DNA of 53,000 nucleotides, taken from a virus. The stretch covers positions 1 to 53,000 of the IMG/VR virus record IMGVR_UViG_3300023176_007840, one strand, 5' to 3'. The position numbers and the translations under genes are program-made. The notes below the pieces were generated by a model. That model did no database searches. It saw only the letters and a program-made list of their open reading frames with translations, and was not told the origin of the DNA. Shown here one piece after another: positions 23,092 through 33,470 of the stretch. Each line of letters begins with the position of its first letter. Position 1 is the first letter of the stretch.

Positions 23092-23382
23092 ATGAAAAAC
23101 TTAGATGAAACCCTATCAAGCGCTCTCGACAACATTGAGGAAGACAGAGCAACAACAAAAGAGCTTCTCCAAGATTTAATGAAATACCTAGGAGCGGCCG
23201 AAGAACGACACAGAGAAGTTGGCCCTGTTGCTGCTAAGTATGTTGAGACCTTGCAAAGATCCAATGAACAGTTAGTAAAGATTGCTGCTTTAATGCAAAA
23301 ACAAAAAACTTCATCTTTTGAGTTTTCATCATCAGATAAAGATCAGTTATACGACATTATAAACGATAAAGAAGAAGAATAA
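23092..23382 (+). CDS. Small coiled-coil protein (96 aa)
   Basis: A 96-residue, mostly helical, acidic protein with no recognised domain (heptad-like spacing across about 5-70). It starts directly after the stop of the transglycosylase-like gene with AAGGA as ribosome binding site and shares one base with the next start (TAATG). In the virion block it may be a minor tail or assembly protein; that is inference. Confidence 0.65.
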   Translation: MKNLDETLSSALDNIEEDRATTKELLQDLMKYLGAAEERHREVGPVAAKYVETLQRSNEQLVKIAALMQKQKTSSFEFSSSDKDQLYDIINDKEEE

Positions 23383-24284
23383 TGCCATTAATAGAAAAAC
23401 TAAATAAAAACAAATCTATTTCCAGAGAAGCCAACAAAGAGATTGAAAGAAAAACCTCTGGGGGTAACAGCACAGGTTCAGGCATTGGATGCTCAGAAAA
23501 ATTTGAGCCTTTACCAGAGTTTATTTCTGCAAAGTGCGAAAAAGTAATCTCAAATGCAAACTCTTACATTGTTTTAGGAAGGGATCGCCCAGGAGACCGC
23601 CTAACCGGTTATGGCGGCATTGGAGCTACGAGTTCCCATTCTATTGATTTAGTTGTTGGTCGTAGAGCACCGGGTGCGCCAGAAGACGAAAAGGTTTTTG
23701 TCGATCCTAATTTTATTACAGACGCTGCCAGGATTTATATTGCTGAAAAAACAGACGTAGATCAAAACTTTAAAATTACCAGCAACAACTCTCCAGATGC
23801 TATTGGGCGCTCAGCCGTCGCTTTAAAAGCAGACGCCATCAGAATAATAGCAGACGACGCTGGAATAAAGCTTGTAACAAAAGTCAATAACAGAAACTCC
23901 AATGGAAAACTAATCAATAGGTCTCTTGGAGTAGATCTAATAGGTGGAAATGATGACTCGGATCTACAGCCAATGGTAAAGGGAGAAAACTTAGTTGAGT
24001 TCCTAAATAGGCTTATAAAACAAATCAGCAATACGAACGGCCTTGTGATGGAAATGTCCAAGGCGATGCTAATTTATGAAGCCGGCATCTTAGCAGCGCT
24101 AGGGGTGCCTTGGCCAGGAAATGGTACTGTTGCAACCGTCCCCACTGTGCTCAAGTCCCTAGAAGATACAAAAATTATCTTAAAAGGCATATCACAAAAA
24201 ATAAGCTTGACGTCAGACACGGTCAACTATTTAACTAGCATTGGCTATAAAGACATACTTTCTAGTTATCATAGAGTAAACTAA
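23382..24284 (+). CDS. Virion-associated protein (300 aa), unknown
   Basis: A 300-residue protein. A conserved-looking segment SYIVLGRDRPGDRLTGYGGIG followed by IDLVVGRR lies near 62-94, and a beta-rich middle contains DAARIYIAEKTDVDQNF. The C-terminal 90 residues are helical. It sits between the tail lysozyme-like gene and a giant gene, so a baseplate hub or spike role is plausible. Family not assigned. Confidence 0.55.
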   Translation: MPLIEKLNKNKSISREANKEIERKTSGGNSTGSGIGCSEKFEPLPEFISAKCEKVISNANSYIVLGRDRPGDRLTGYGGIGATSSHSIDLVVGRRAPGAPEDEKVFVDPNFITDAARIYIAEKTDVDQNFKITSNNSPDAIGRSAVALKADAIRIIADDAGIKLVTKVNNRNSNGKLINRSLGVDLIGGNDDSDLQPMVKGENLVEFLNRLIKQISNTNGLVMEMSKAMLIYEAGILAALGVPWPGNGTVATVPTVLKSLEDTKIILKGISQKISLTSDTVNYLTSIGYKDILSSYHRVN

Positions 24285-27200
24285 TGATTTTTGAAGAATT
24301 AATACTAAATGAAGTTAGCGAATTAGAAACGCCTAATCCTGGAGGTTTATCCTCAGTTGCAGCAATCTATGTAGAAACTAGATTCAGCATGCAGGACTCA
24401 GGAGGAATCAACTTACCTTCTTTAAGGACTAGTCTAAAAGCAGAAGCCGTTAACATTTTTTCTTTGTATTACGCAAGCCTCGGAAAGCCGCCGACCTTCT
24501 TTATAGATAACACAGTTAACGGAACTGCAATAACGTCAGAGGGGGAAACAATCACATTAGAAAGAGTTGAGTTCATAAATCTAGGCGAAGAAGAATGTGA
24601 AGATGTTGTATTTAAAAAAGTTTTCTTTATACCATTAAACTTACTAAGCCCCCCTGCTGGCGAAGACTTTACAATTCCTAGTATATTTCCTAGCCGTGAT
24701 TTACCGACAACTGCCCTATTAAAGATCTGCAACTACAGAGATTTTAAAGACAAAGCTAAATTCATACAAACGTTTATGAAGATTAACTTTCTAGCGTTAC
24801 AAAGGCCAACAAATCGTAGCATAGTAAAGGGAATCAATTTTAGAAAGTTCTCAACCAAAAAGAAGCAAATAACTAAGTTTATAGACTTTTTAGATGATGT
24901 TGTCCCAAATAAACCAAGCAAATTTGGTGAAAGTATAATCATACACTTTGCAGAAAACTTTCAGACCGTATCTAAGATCGAGTATCTAAACGAAAATGTA
25001 AGTAACGAAACACAACTAGTTTGGCAACAATCAAAAGAAGAATTTGAGGTCAGGAAATATAAAGCTTTTAATGATGCCCGAGTAAACTTTTATCTTTATA
25101 ACTTTGAATCAATTTATCCAGATCTATTTGCGACAACTTTTAGAGGGATAAACATAAAGTTTGACAACCTTGTAAGAAGAAACTTTATAGCGCCAAATGT
25201 AGAAATCGTACAAAATGATTGTTTGGCCTCTGCCAACTCCCGCCAGAACGCATCCGCTGCTGATGTTACAAAAAGACTTAGACAAAGTTTATCAAACGTA
25301 TACGCTAAAGAGGCAAGGTCTCTTCTAAGTAACAACCCCTTTAAGACCGCTGAAGATCTTATAGAAGAAAGTGGCTTTCTAGAAAGTAAAGATATTGCGG
25401 CCGATGTGAAGCGAACTTTGAGTAAAGAATTTATCCAGGCCGGTCACTCAATAGCGGACGAGGTGTCAGACTTTTTCGAACAACTTCAGAAGGCCGGTGA
25501 CTTTCTTAGCACCGATCAAGATTCAAAAAAGCTCTCAAAGTTTGGCCAGTTTGCAAACTCTATAGAATGGCAGCAGATCCTAGCAATTGCGGCCGCTAGC
25601 GTCGCCTCAAGATACGGTATCGATGAGATCTTAGATGAAAGCTTTATCAAGAAACAGATGGCTGAGCGCATTTCTAAGTTTTTCAAAGATCCAAAAACTA
25701 TAAACGCTTTAATGTCAGGGCTTCCAACTTCCGCTCTGCAGAGGGCTGCTTTATTTTTTGCAACTATCGACTTAGCCAACTCGGTAGGTAGCGGAGTTTC
25801 GATAGAAGAAAGAAGACTCCGAAGACTGAACAACTTGCTTAGTGAGCGTGCAGGACTACTAGATAAAATACAAAAAGGAGTAGCAGAAGAAGGAGCAACA
25901 ATCCCGACTCTTCGGGGGGAGCAAGGAAGACTAGAAAGGCTAGAGGCTAGGATCGAAAGAGCAAAAGAAAGGCTAAACAGGCCAACTAGTTTAGCTGGAC
26001 TTCTGGCAGAACTCACCGTTGAACTGGATGAAGAAGATAAAGACGAAGAATATATTGGTGATTTGCAGGCTACAATTGAAGCGGAGCAAGCTAGGTTCGG
26101 TTTGGATTTAGATAGCCAATCTGCAGAAGAGGAAGAACCTTTCCTTGCAAGACAATTCTTTGGTATTGATTTAGACGAATCCACCACCTCTGAAGACGAG
26201 CTTGACGAAGTAAAACCTGGAGCTGGTAATTCACGCAAACCCCCAGCTGTTTCTCTGAATTCTACCAAAAAAGAACAAAGGGAAAGACTAGTCAACATAG
26301 CAACGGGCGGAGTGTCTGGTGAGTTTACAGCCGAAACAAAAAACGAACTAATCGATTTGATTATTGGTTTGTCAAACTGCGACCGTCAAAATAACGCTGA
26401 GGTTTATACAGAGTTTATAATGTTCTTGGTCGATGAACTAGGTGCACCAATCTTAGAATACTTTGATGAGTGGTCTGAATGGTTAAATGCTTGGGATGTG
26501 AAAAATTTAGATTTTTGTAACTTACCAGATCTAAACTTGCCAAAATTTAAGTTATTCCCCCTAAACATTAGATTGCCAGATATATCAATGCCTGACATTT
26601 TTGGCTTCATTTTAGGATCGATTCTATCAATTCTGTATGCCCTCTTGCTAAGGTTGATCAGGGCATTGGTTCAGTTCTTGTTGTCACTGATACCTGACTT
26701 TATTTTTGATTTTGAGCCCTGCGAGTTTGCAAACGCCTTGCGTGATTTTGGCCAAGTTCTTGGCGGCGCTATCTGTGCTGGTATAAATGGCGTTAATCTG
26801 CCGGCCGTTGCTGCCTGTAGTGTTCTAACACCGAGAATAGGTAATCAAAGAAACAATCGTGACTTGCTCAACTTTTTTAAAGATGCTTGCGGAAAAGGTA
26901 TTTTACCTGGACCCGATCTAGCACGCCTACTTGATGGTGATGCTAATGAAGAAACCTTCCAAAGAGCAGATGTGTATTTCAAAGCAATTAATCCCGACTT
27001 GGCATCTGAAATAAAGCAAAACCCAAGTATACTTTCAGATGCCGGCTCAGCAATGGGTAGTATTATTGGAATAGGTGACTTGCTTGACACGTTAGATGAT
27101 TTCACACCCAGGTTGCCGGGCTTGAGTGCAAACGGCTTTGTTGACAATTTAGATTTATGTTCAGATCCTAATGTTTCTGACTTGATCGATCAGCTGTGCA

Positions 27201-29689
27201 CAGAGCCAAACCCAGCACTAAGAGAGGAGTTAGAAAGAATCTTGCAGCAACAGAGAGAAGCAGATAAAGACGATGCTGCAAAGATCTTTAGATACCTCAC
27301 AGACCCAGAAAGCCTTGCAAGAGAAATAGAAGACCAACTTCCAAACCAAGCTCACCCTTCATTGGTGATCCCGCAGATGGCAGCTGATGGGCTTTTTAAC
27401 GAACTCCCGGTAATCAAGAACACGCCAAGATTCGCTCTAAACAGAGATCAGGAAACCCTAGGAGAATTTCATGAAGATAACATAAAAGCATCACTAGGAA
27501 ACTTAGACGCATGTATTACAGCGTACGCTACGTCCCTTTTGGAAAGTGCGAGGAGATACGAGGATATAATATCAACCACTGACGCTGATGGGGATGTGGA
27601 AGAGGGCGGTGATGATGAAGTTAGCCTGATCAATATAATAGAAATAATAGATAAGGCATTTGCAAATAATTTATTTTATCTAGACGAAATGCCAGAAGAG
27701 GCAAAGGAGGAAGCATACAGAATTATAGAAGACCCAGACAACCCAGAGATCAACGAAAGTAGCAAAAAAAGCTTTGATATAGGCATAAAGTTTTATGAAC
27801 AGCAAGTAAATACCCCTCTTCTTAATATAATAGGGTCAGATACGTTTGAAAGCTCTTCTCTTTTTGGACTAATTGGCAGCTACACCGTGGCCGATGGCGG
27901 CCCGTTAAGTGTGAGCATGTTCGAACAAGGGCTTTTGGTCAAACAAGTTTTGGATAAGGTTTCTTTCAATGAAGAGGTTGACTCCGATGAACTTGCCGGG
28001 CAAATGAAGGCGACGGGTAAAAGTATAGCTGCTGCCTCTCTAAAAAACAAATTGGAAAATTCCGGTATTGACTTAGACGAAGGTGAGAATATTGAACTTT
28101 TAGGCGTGGATACGACGCAAGAGACTGGCGTGGGAGACGCCTCAAGTCTTCTACCATCTTCGCAGCTAGAAGACGTAATGGAAGATTATCTGAATGGTGC
28201 TTTAAAACAAGAGAACACTTATAAAAGGTTCATCAGGGAACTTCCGGAATACTCTCAGCTTTTATTGGTAAAAACAGATAATGAGATTGTATCGATAAAC
28301 GAGAACATAAAAACAATCTTTAAGTGCATTATTTTAGAAGACGCCCATCTAAGATTTGCGGTTTTGAACACATCAGGAAACATCTTTTCGACTAATAACT
28401 TCTCAACTGCAATTTACAATCGATCAAGTTTAGCACAGAAAATAAAAGCAAGAATCAGTGGACTATTTTCTGATTTTGAGGTTAATTATCTTAATAATAA
28501 AATCTATGGTTGGAATGCCATCTCTTATTATGTATACGAAATAGCAAAAATAACCGGCCAACTATCTTCTCTAAGTAACTCATTAGGACGCCGTGCCACG
28601 CCACAGGATCTAATGTTCGAGTTGATAGAGAATGCTGTTGAGGATGTTAATAACTCGTTTGTTACAGACTTATCCGCAGAGAACCAGCTTCTTTATTCGA
28701 CCATTGAAGGAAGCAGCCGATCTTCAATTATTATTAATTTTGAAACGCCGAAACTTTTAGAAGGCCGAGATCGGTTTCTACAATTAAACAACTTCCTTGA
28801 AAGGTCTGCCACTCCTGATGGCGCTTCGCAGCCCTTCCTAACTTCAAATATGTGTTTTGCCGTCACCCTCAAAGCAGGTGCGTTGGCTGATTCCCTTGAT
28901 ACACTAACACTTGCTGACATTACTTCAGAAGAGCAGCGCAGCGGCACAAACTCGTCAGGCTTTGTCGTCTCCTCCAGCGCCGCAGGCAAGGGCGCTTTAC
29001 AGACTGCGGTTCTTGAATCTCTTAAGGCCCGCCAAACCGTTCTTTTAAGCTATGATGATGTTTTTTTCGAGGACGACCGCTTAAATTTATCTTTGATGCG
29101 TAGGCTGCAGGAATATGTTGGATTCGATCAGTCCTTGAATGATTTTGTATTTGATAATTTTGATGTTAAAATAAAATATAGAGTGTTTGTCTCTTATGCA
29201 ACAAGACGCCTAGAAGAGAGCCGAGGTACTGATCTCGCAAATTCTTATATTGGTCACGATTCAGAAGTTAAGTCTTTAGGCCTATACAAAGATCAAAAGA
29301 TAAGTACTATGTTTGTGAGGAGCTCCGCTTCGAGGGATACATCGGGGGCTACTTTTATAATGACTGAGCTTTGTACGTTTGAGAAAGAAATTGAGGAGCT
29401 CCCAGACAATAACCTACAACTTAATCAAAATAACCGATTTATTTCTAAATTAATGCAAGCTAGCAACACCTCGCCACTAGCTAACGAGTTTAAAGCAAAC
29501 GCTTCTATTAATATTTTCTTATCTTGTATGCTACCATTCCCAAACATTATAAATGAAGCAACTAGTTATTCTGTAGAACAGGCAAGTTCAGCTGCAGATG
29601 AAGAAGTTAAAGATATAATTTTTAAACCTGTAACGATGCAAAACAGGATCTGCACAAGAGTAAGCAAACACTTCTTAAAAAATGTCTAA
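24284..29689 (+). CDS. Giant virion protein (1801 aa) with hydrophobic segment
   Basis: An 1801-residue protein of unknown family, upstream of gp25 and gp6 genes, so probably part of the baseplate or tail. Seen: a charged N-terminal half; a long coiled coil at about 505-640 (RRLRRLNNLLSERAGLLDK and a Glu/Arg-rich stretch); a marked hydrophobic segment at about 770-805 (FGFILGSILSILYALLLRLI) followed by FLLSLIPDFIF; and a C-terminal 900 residues rich in acidic and Asn residues. The coiled coil plus hydrophobic stretch recall tape-measure proteins, but position and sequence are not decisive. It could also form a membrane-contacting part of the baseplate. Confidence 0.6.
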   Translation: MIFEELILNEVSELETPNPGGLSSVAAIYVETRFSMQDSGGINLPSLRTSLKAEAVNIFSLYYASLGKPPTFFIDNTVNGTAITSEGETITLERVEFINLGEEECEDVVFKKVFFIPLNLLSPPAGEDFTIPSIFPSRDLPTTALLKICNYRDFKDKAKFIQTFMKINFLALQRPTNRSIVKGINFRKFSTKKKQITKFIDFLDDVVPNKPSKFGESIIIHFAENFQTVSKIEYLNENVSNETQLVWQQSKEEFEVRKYKAFNDARVNFYLYNFESIYPDLFATTFRGINIKFDNLVRRNFIAPNVEIVQNDCLASANSRQNASAADVTKRLRQSLSNVYAKEARSLLSNNPFKTAEDLIEESGFLESKDIAADVKRTLSKEFIQAGHSIADEVSDFFEQLQKAGDFLSTDQDSKKLSKFGQFANSIEWQQILAIAAASVASRYGIDEILDESFIKKQMAERISKFFKDPKTINALMSGLPTSALQRAALFFATIDLANSVGSGVSIEERRLRRLNNLLSERAGLLDKIQKGVAEEGATIPTLRGEQGRLERLEARIERAKERLNRPTSLAGLLAELTVELDEEDKDEEYIGDLQATIEAEQARFGLDLDSQSAEEEEPFLARQFFGIDLDESTTSEDELDEVKPGAGNSRKPPAVSLNSTKKEQRERLVNIATGGVSGEFTAETKNELIDLIIGLSNCDRQNNAEVYTEFIMFLVDELGAPILEYFDEWSEWLNAWDVKNLDFCNLPDLNLPKFKLFPLNIRLPDISMPDIFGFILGSILSILYALLLRLIRALVQFLLSLIPDFIFDFEPCEFANALRDFGQVLGGAICAGINGVNLPAVAACSVLTPRIGNQRNNRDLLNFFKDACGKGILPGPDLARLLDGDANEETFQRADVYFKAINPDLASEIKQNPSILSDAGSAMGSIIGIGDLLDTLDDFTPRLPGLSANGFVDNLDLCSDPNVSDLIDQLCTEPNPALREELERILQQQREADKDDAAKIFRYLTDPESLAREIEDQLPNQAHPSLVIPQMAADGLFNELPVIKNTPRFALNRDQETLGEFHEDNIKASLGNLDACITAYATSLLESARRYEDIISTTDADGDVEEGGDDEVSLINIIEIIDKAFANNLFYLDEMPEEAKEEAYRIIEDPDNPEINESSKKSFDIGIKFYEQQVNTPLLNIIGSDTFESSSLFGLIGSYTVADGGPLSVSMFEQGLLVKQVLDKVSFNEEVDSDELAGQMKATGKSIAAASLKNKLENSGIDLDEGENIELLGVDTTQETGVGDASSLLPSSQLEDVMEDYLNGALKQENTYKRFIRELPEYSQLLLVKTDNEIVSINENIKTIFKCIILEDAHLRFAVLNTSGNIFSTNNFSTAIYNRSSLAQKIKARISGLFSDFEVNYLNNKIYGWNAISYYVYEIAKITGQLSSLSNSLGRRATPQDLMFELIENAVEDVNNSFVTDLSAENQLLYSTIEGSSRSSIIINFETPKLLEGRDRFLQLNNFLERSATPDGASQPFLTSNMCFAVTLKAGALADSLDTLTLADITSEEQRSGTNSSGFVVSSSAAGKGALQTAVLESLKARQTVLLSYDDVFFEDDRLNLSLMRRLQEYVGFDQSLNDFVFDNFDVKIKYRVFVSYATRRLEESRGTDLANSYIGHDSEVKSLGLYKDQKISTMFVRSSASRDTSGATFIMTELCTFEKEIEELPDNNLQLNQNNRFISKLMQASNTSPLANEFKANASINIFLSCMLPFPNIINEATSYSVEQASSAADEEVKDIIFKPVTMQNRICTRVSKHFLKNV

Positions 29690-30215
29690 TATAAAACAAA
29701 CAACAAATATTGATTTTGATATTTTTGAAAACGATCAGGTTTTTGATACAGCCACTGATGCTGACCGGTTAGTAGACAATTCGCTTATAATCCCATCGGA
29801 CGATCAAATACTAACAGCAGCGCCATTTTTATCTGTTAGTTTGCCAATAGACAAAAACTCAACGAACGCATCTTCGGACGGCTATCAAATGATTCGTGGT
29901 TATAGAAATCTAGTTAAGCAGAACTTCAAAAACCTAATGCTAACATCACCAGGCGAAAAGATTATGGATCCTTTATTTGGAGTTGGCGTAAAAAGATATT
30001 TGTTTGAGCTGAAACAACGTGGGTTGGAATCAAGGCTAGAAGGCCGCATCTATTCACAAACTAAGAAATACTTATCTTATATAACAATCAGAAAAGTAAG
30101 CTTTAGGCAAGAACAAAACGATAACCGTTTGGGCGTGAGCGTATCTTATTTTATCAACCCGCTAAATATTAATGAGTTTTTTAATTATTCTACAAACACC
30201 GAGCAAAGTTTATAG
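29682..30215 (+). CDS. Baseplate wedge protein, T4 gp25-like
   Basis: A 177-residue protein of the GPW/gp25 family, which forms part of the baseplate wedge and starts sheath polymerisation. Seen: RNLVKQNFKNLMLTSPGEKI (71-90) with the family's LLTxPGE motif, then MDPLFGVGVKRYLFE, as in gp25 (xNPxFGxGxxxxLFE). An N-terminal extension of about 60 residues is present. It overlaps the giant gene by 8 bases and is followed by the gp6-like gene. Confidence 0.9.
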   Translation: MSNIKQTTNIDFDIFENDQVFDTATDADRLVDNSLIIPSDDQILTAAPFLSVSLPIDKNSTNASSDGYQMIRGYRNLVKQNFKNLMLTSPGEKIMDPLFGVGVKRYLFELKQRGLESRLEGRIYSQTKKYLSYITIRKVSFRQEQNDNRLGVSVSYFINPLNINEFFNYSTNTEQSL

Positions 30216-30234
30216 GGACTAGAGGAGAAATCAA

Positions 30235-32049
30235 ATGCCAAAGGTTACAAGACCAGCGATACGTTATACATCAAGAGAGTTTGAAACAATCAAGCAGGAT
30301 TTGGTGTCTTTCATTAAAAGATATTATCCGGATACTTTCCAAGACTTCCAAGAGGCTGGCTTTGGCTCAATGATCCTTGACACCACTGCTTATGTTGGTG
30401 ACATTCTTTCTTTTTACTTAGATTACTCTGTTAATGAGTCCTTTTTGGATACAGCCGGTGAGTTTGAGAATATAATAAAGATCGCTAGGCAGATGGGCTA
30501 CCGCTACCAGCCAAACAAAACATCAACCGGCATTTGTTCGTTCTATGTTTTAGTGCCAGCAACAACCTCCAGCGACTTAGAAGGCGGCGCAGCACCAAAC
30601 TATAGCTATGCTCCCGTGTTATCAAGAGGGACTTCACTCAAAACATCTTCAGGGATAGCGTTCACGTTAGCAGTAGACGTTGACTTTTCCAACCTTAATA
30701 ACGAAGTCGTTGTGGCCGAAAGAGATGATGAAACAGGCCGACCCACACGATTCGCAATAAAAGCATTTGGCCGTGTTATTTCCGGAAAAACATCGGTCCT
30801 ACAAAGAACCATTGGAGAGTTTAAACCATTCCAGAAAGTCAGGTTAAACAATAACAACATTATTGAGATACTTTCTGTCTCTGACTCAAATAATAACGAA
30901 TACTTCCAAGTACCAAACTTAGCTCAGGACACAATTTATAGACAAGTGCCTAACAACGGCCCAGATAAAGCATTTGTAAAGTACCTCCTACAACCAAAAG
31001 CAACCCCGAGAAGGTTTGAGGTTCTTAGAGAACAGGGGGCGATTTATCTTAGATTTGGATACGGCTCAGAAGAAGAGGTCGAGAGTCAAGAAAAAACAAT
31101 CATACCAAGCAAGAAAACACTAGATTTATTTGGTAAAGAATATATTTCAGATACTTCATTTGATCCAAACGTTCTTCTAAAGAGTGGTAAGTTTGGAGTA
31201 TCTCCAGCAAACACGGTCTTAAACATAATCTACAGAGAGAACACCAATGCGAATGTCAACATTGCCGCCGGTGCCTTAAACGCAATTGCGAGACCTTTTT
31301 TTAAGTTTACTGATGCTGCAACCAACGACAGCTTAAAAACACAAGTAATAAACAGCTTAGAAGTTACCAATGAAGAACCTATTACTGGCGATCTGTCCCC
31401 GTTAACAACTAGTGACATAAAAGTTCTTGCTTCTAATTCTTTGTTTGCACAGAACAGAGCAGTAACGGCAGCCGACTATAAAGCCTTGATATCAGCAATG
31501 CCTTCTGGTCTCGGAGGAGTTAAGCAAGTTGCAGCTTATAAAGATTCTGCTAGTCTGAAAAATAACATAAACTTATTTATCTTGTCAGAGGATGATTCCG
31601 GAAAGCTTTCTGTACCTACCGACTCAATGTTTAATAATATCAAAGCATGGCTGACCAGATACAAACTAATAAACGATTCAGTTGACATCTTTTCTGCAAA
31701 AATCGTAAATGTTAAAATAGACTTTGTTGCTGTAGCCGAGGATGGCTATGACAGGGCATCCGTTTTAGCAAGAATCAAAAGAGATTTAGCAAGATACCTA
31801 CGACAAAATCCAAATCAAATAGGTGACCCAATTCACGTAACAAAGCTTACAAATGTTATTAATGAAACAGAAGGTGTTGCTGATGTAATACGTATTTTCC
31901 TGGAAAGAAAAACAGGAGTAGATTATTCCTCAACTGTATACAACTTAAATGCAAACTATTCATCAGATGGCAGGAAGATCTTTATACCAAAAAATGTTAT
32001 TTGGGAAGTTAAGTTTCCAAACCAAGACATCAATGGAGAGGTAAGATAG
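30235..32049 (+). CDS. Baseplate wedge protein, T4 gp6/J-like
   Basis: A 604-residue protein matching the T4 gp6 family (related to phage Mu/P2 baseplate J). Seen: RYTSREFETIKQDLVSFIKR (10-29) and DFQEAGFGSMILDTTAYVGD (42-61), the conserved N-terminal signature; NESFLDTAGEFENIIKIARQMGY; and a C-terminal part with VTAADYKALI (about 413-422), common to gp6/J proteins. It forms the inner baseplate ring that connects wedges. AGAGGAGAAAT lies before the ATG. Confidence 0.9.
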   Translation: MPKVTRPAIRYTSREFETIKQDLVSFIKRYYPDTFQDFQEAGFGSMILDTTAYVGDILSFYLDYSVNESFLDTAGEFENIIKIARQMGYRYQPNKTSTGICSFYVLVPATTSSDLEGGAAPNYSYAPVLSRGTSLKTSSGIAFTLAVDVDFSNLNNEVVVAERDDETGRPTRFAIKAFGRVISGKTSVLQRTIGEFKPFQKVRLNNNNIIEILSVSDSNNNEYFQVPNLAQDTIYRQVPNNGPDKAFVKYLLQPKATPRRFEVLREQGAIYLRFGYGSEEEVESQEKTIIPSKKTLDLFGKEYISDTSFDPNVLLKSGKFGVSPANTVLNIIYRENTNANVNIAAGALNAIARPFFKFTDAATNDSLKTQVINSLEVTNEEPITGDLSPLTTSDIKVLASNSLFAQNRAVTAADYKALISAMPSGLGGVKQVAAYKDSASLKNNINLFILSEDDSGKLSVPTDSMFNNIKAWLTRYKLINDSVDIFSAKIVNVKIDFVAVAEDGYDRASVLARIKRDLARYLRQNPNQIGDPIHVTKLTNVINETEGVADVIRIFLERKTGVDYSSTVYNLNANYSSDGRKIFIPKNVIWEVKFPNQDINGEVR

Positions 32050-33470
32050 TGGCTTATAAAAAGTTTTTTGCAAATAAAGACAACACAATAACAAATGCCT
32101 CAAAGTTTGGTGACTCAACAAGAGCGACCGGTTCCAATATGGGTCTAGCAGACTCTGTTGAGATCTTTAAGCTCTATGGCAACATAACAACTTCGTCAGT
32201 GGAACAAAGCCGTGCCTTGTTTGAGTTTGACACCGCAGAAATAAACACAGCAAGAACTAACAGCCAGATTCCTGCCTCTGGTTCCGTTTCGTTTTATCTT
32301 AACTTGTTTAATGCTAAAACCCCATTCACAACACCAAGAAACGTCGATCTAATAGTCCAAGCTGTTTCTAGATCGTGGGACGAAGGCCGTGGAATGGACA
32401 TGGACGAATACAAAGATCTAGGCGTATCAAACTGGGTCTCTGCTTCCACTACTGCCGGCTGGACAACTGCAGGCGGTGACTTTCTTGATTCAGCCATTTA
32501 CAACAAAACTTATCGCCTAACAGAAGGAACAGAAGATTTGTCCATTGATATATCAGATCTTGTAGAAGATTGGATTGATGGCACCCAAGCGAACTATGGA
32601 GTTATTGTAAGGCTCTCAGGTTCTTTGGAGACCGACTCTGACTCTTATTACACAAAGAAGTTTTTTGCTCGTTCATCAGAGTTCTTTTTCAAGCGCCCAA
32701 CAATAGAAGCTCGTTGGAACTCTTCTGTCAAGGACCAAAGAGGAGACTTTTATGTTTCTTCTTCAATGTTGTCATCAGAAAACCTCCACACTGTTTATCT
32801 TTACAACAACTTTCGTGGTGTTCCAACAAACATTCCTGCGATAGGCACTGGCGAGATTTATGTAAAGATCTTTGACGCAGCATCAGGCGGCACAGAACTA
32901 AGCTCAGCAGTATCTGTTAGTTACCCAATAACTGGCGGCTATGCTGATACCGGTCTTTATTCTTGCTCGTTTGATCTAAATACAACGTCATCAACAGTGT
33001 ATGATCGATGGTTTAACGCAGATTACTCAACTTGTTTCCACACTGGCACAATAGAACTAAGCACTTATAATGCGCAAGAAGATAATAAAATAGAGCCCTT
33101 GATTCTTTCTATTACAAACTTAGAAGATTCTTATAGTCGGGCAGAAACAGACACAAGAATAAGGCTATTTACCAGAAAGCGCAACTGGTCCCCAACTGTC
33201 TATACGGTGGCGAGCACAGCAATAGAAAACTATTTTGTCGACAACATTTATTATAAAGTAATAAGAAAAGTTGATAATGTTGATGTTGTTCAGTATGGCA
33301 CAGGCTCAGCACAACACACTCTTTTGTCTTATGATAAGCAAGGCTCTTATTTCGATTTTGACTTCTCTAGCTTAGAGGCTGGTTATATGTATGAGTTCAA
33401 GTTCATTATTAAAGAAGGAACTATTTATAATGAATACCCAACCGGCTTTAAGTTTAGAGTAGACGAATAA
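32049..33470 (+). CDS. Tail/baseplate protein with DNRLRE-like domain (473 aa)
   Basis: A 473-residue protein starting with GTG that shares one base with the upstream stop. The first 210 residues look like a DNRLRE/CBM96-type beta domain: SRALFEFDTAEI, AVSRSWDEGRGMDMDEY, then LSIDISDLVEDWIDG and NYGVIVRLSGS, a pattern known from secreted and cell-surface proteins. The rest is beta-rich, Ser/Thr-rich. It probably attaches to the wedge; sugar binding is possible. An AACTATTTATA element lies in its last codons (33419-33429). Confidence 0.55.
   Translation: MAYKKFFANKDNTITNASKFGDSTRATGSNMGLADSVEIFKLYGNITTSSVEQSRALFEFDTAEINTARTNSQIPASGSVSFYLNLFNAKTPFTTPRNVDLIVQAVSRSWDEGRGMDMDEYKDLGVSNWVSASTTAGWTTAGGDFLDSAIYNKTYRLTEGTEDLSIDISDLVEDWIDGTQANYGVIVRLSGSLETDSDSYYTKKFFARSSEFFFKRPTIEARWNSSVKDQRGDFYVSSSMLSSENLHTVYLYNNFRGVPTNIPAIGTGEIYVKIFDAASGGTELSSAVSVSYPITGGYADTGLYSCSFDLNTTSSTVYDRWFNADYSTCFHTGTIELSTYNAQEDNKIEPLILSITNLEDSYSRAETDTRIRLFTRKRNWSPTVYTVASTAIENYFVDNIYYKVIRKVDNVDVVQYGTGSAQHTLLSYDKQGSYFDFDFSSLEAGYMYEFKFIIKEGTIYNEYPTGFKFRVDE
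33419..33429 (+). promoter_or_regulatory. AACTATTTATA element before the 3062-aa gene
   Basis: AACTATTTATA starts 51 bases before the ATG at 33470, inside the end of the previous gene. It matches the elements at 21546 and 49639. The spacing differs, so this one is less sure. Confidence 0.25.

Noticed and set aside
25516-26298. 260-codon open frame on the minus strand
   Set aside because: Ser/Leu-rich shadow of the 1801-aa gene, which has clear coding character on the plus strand.
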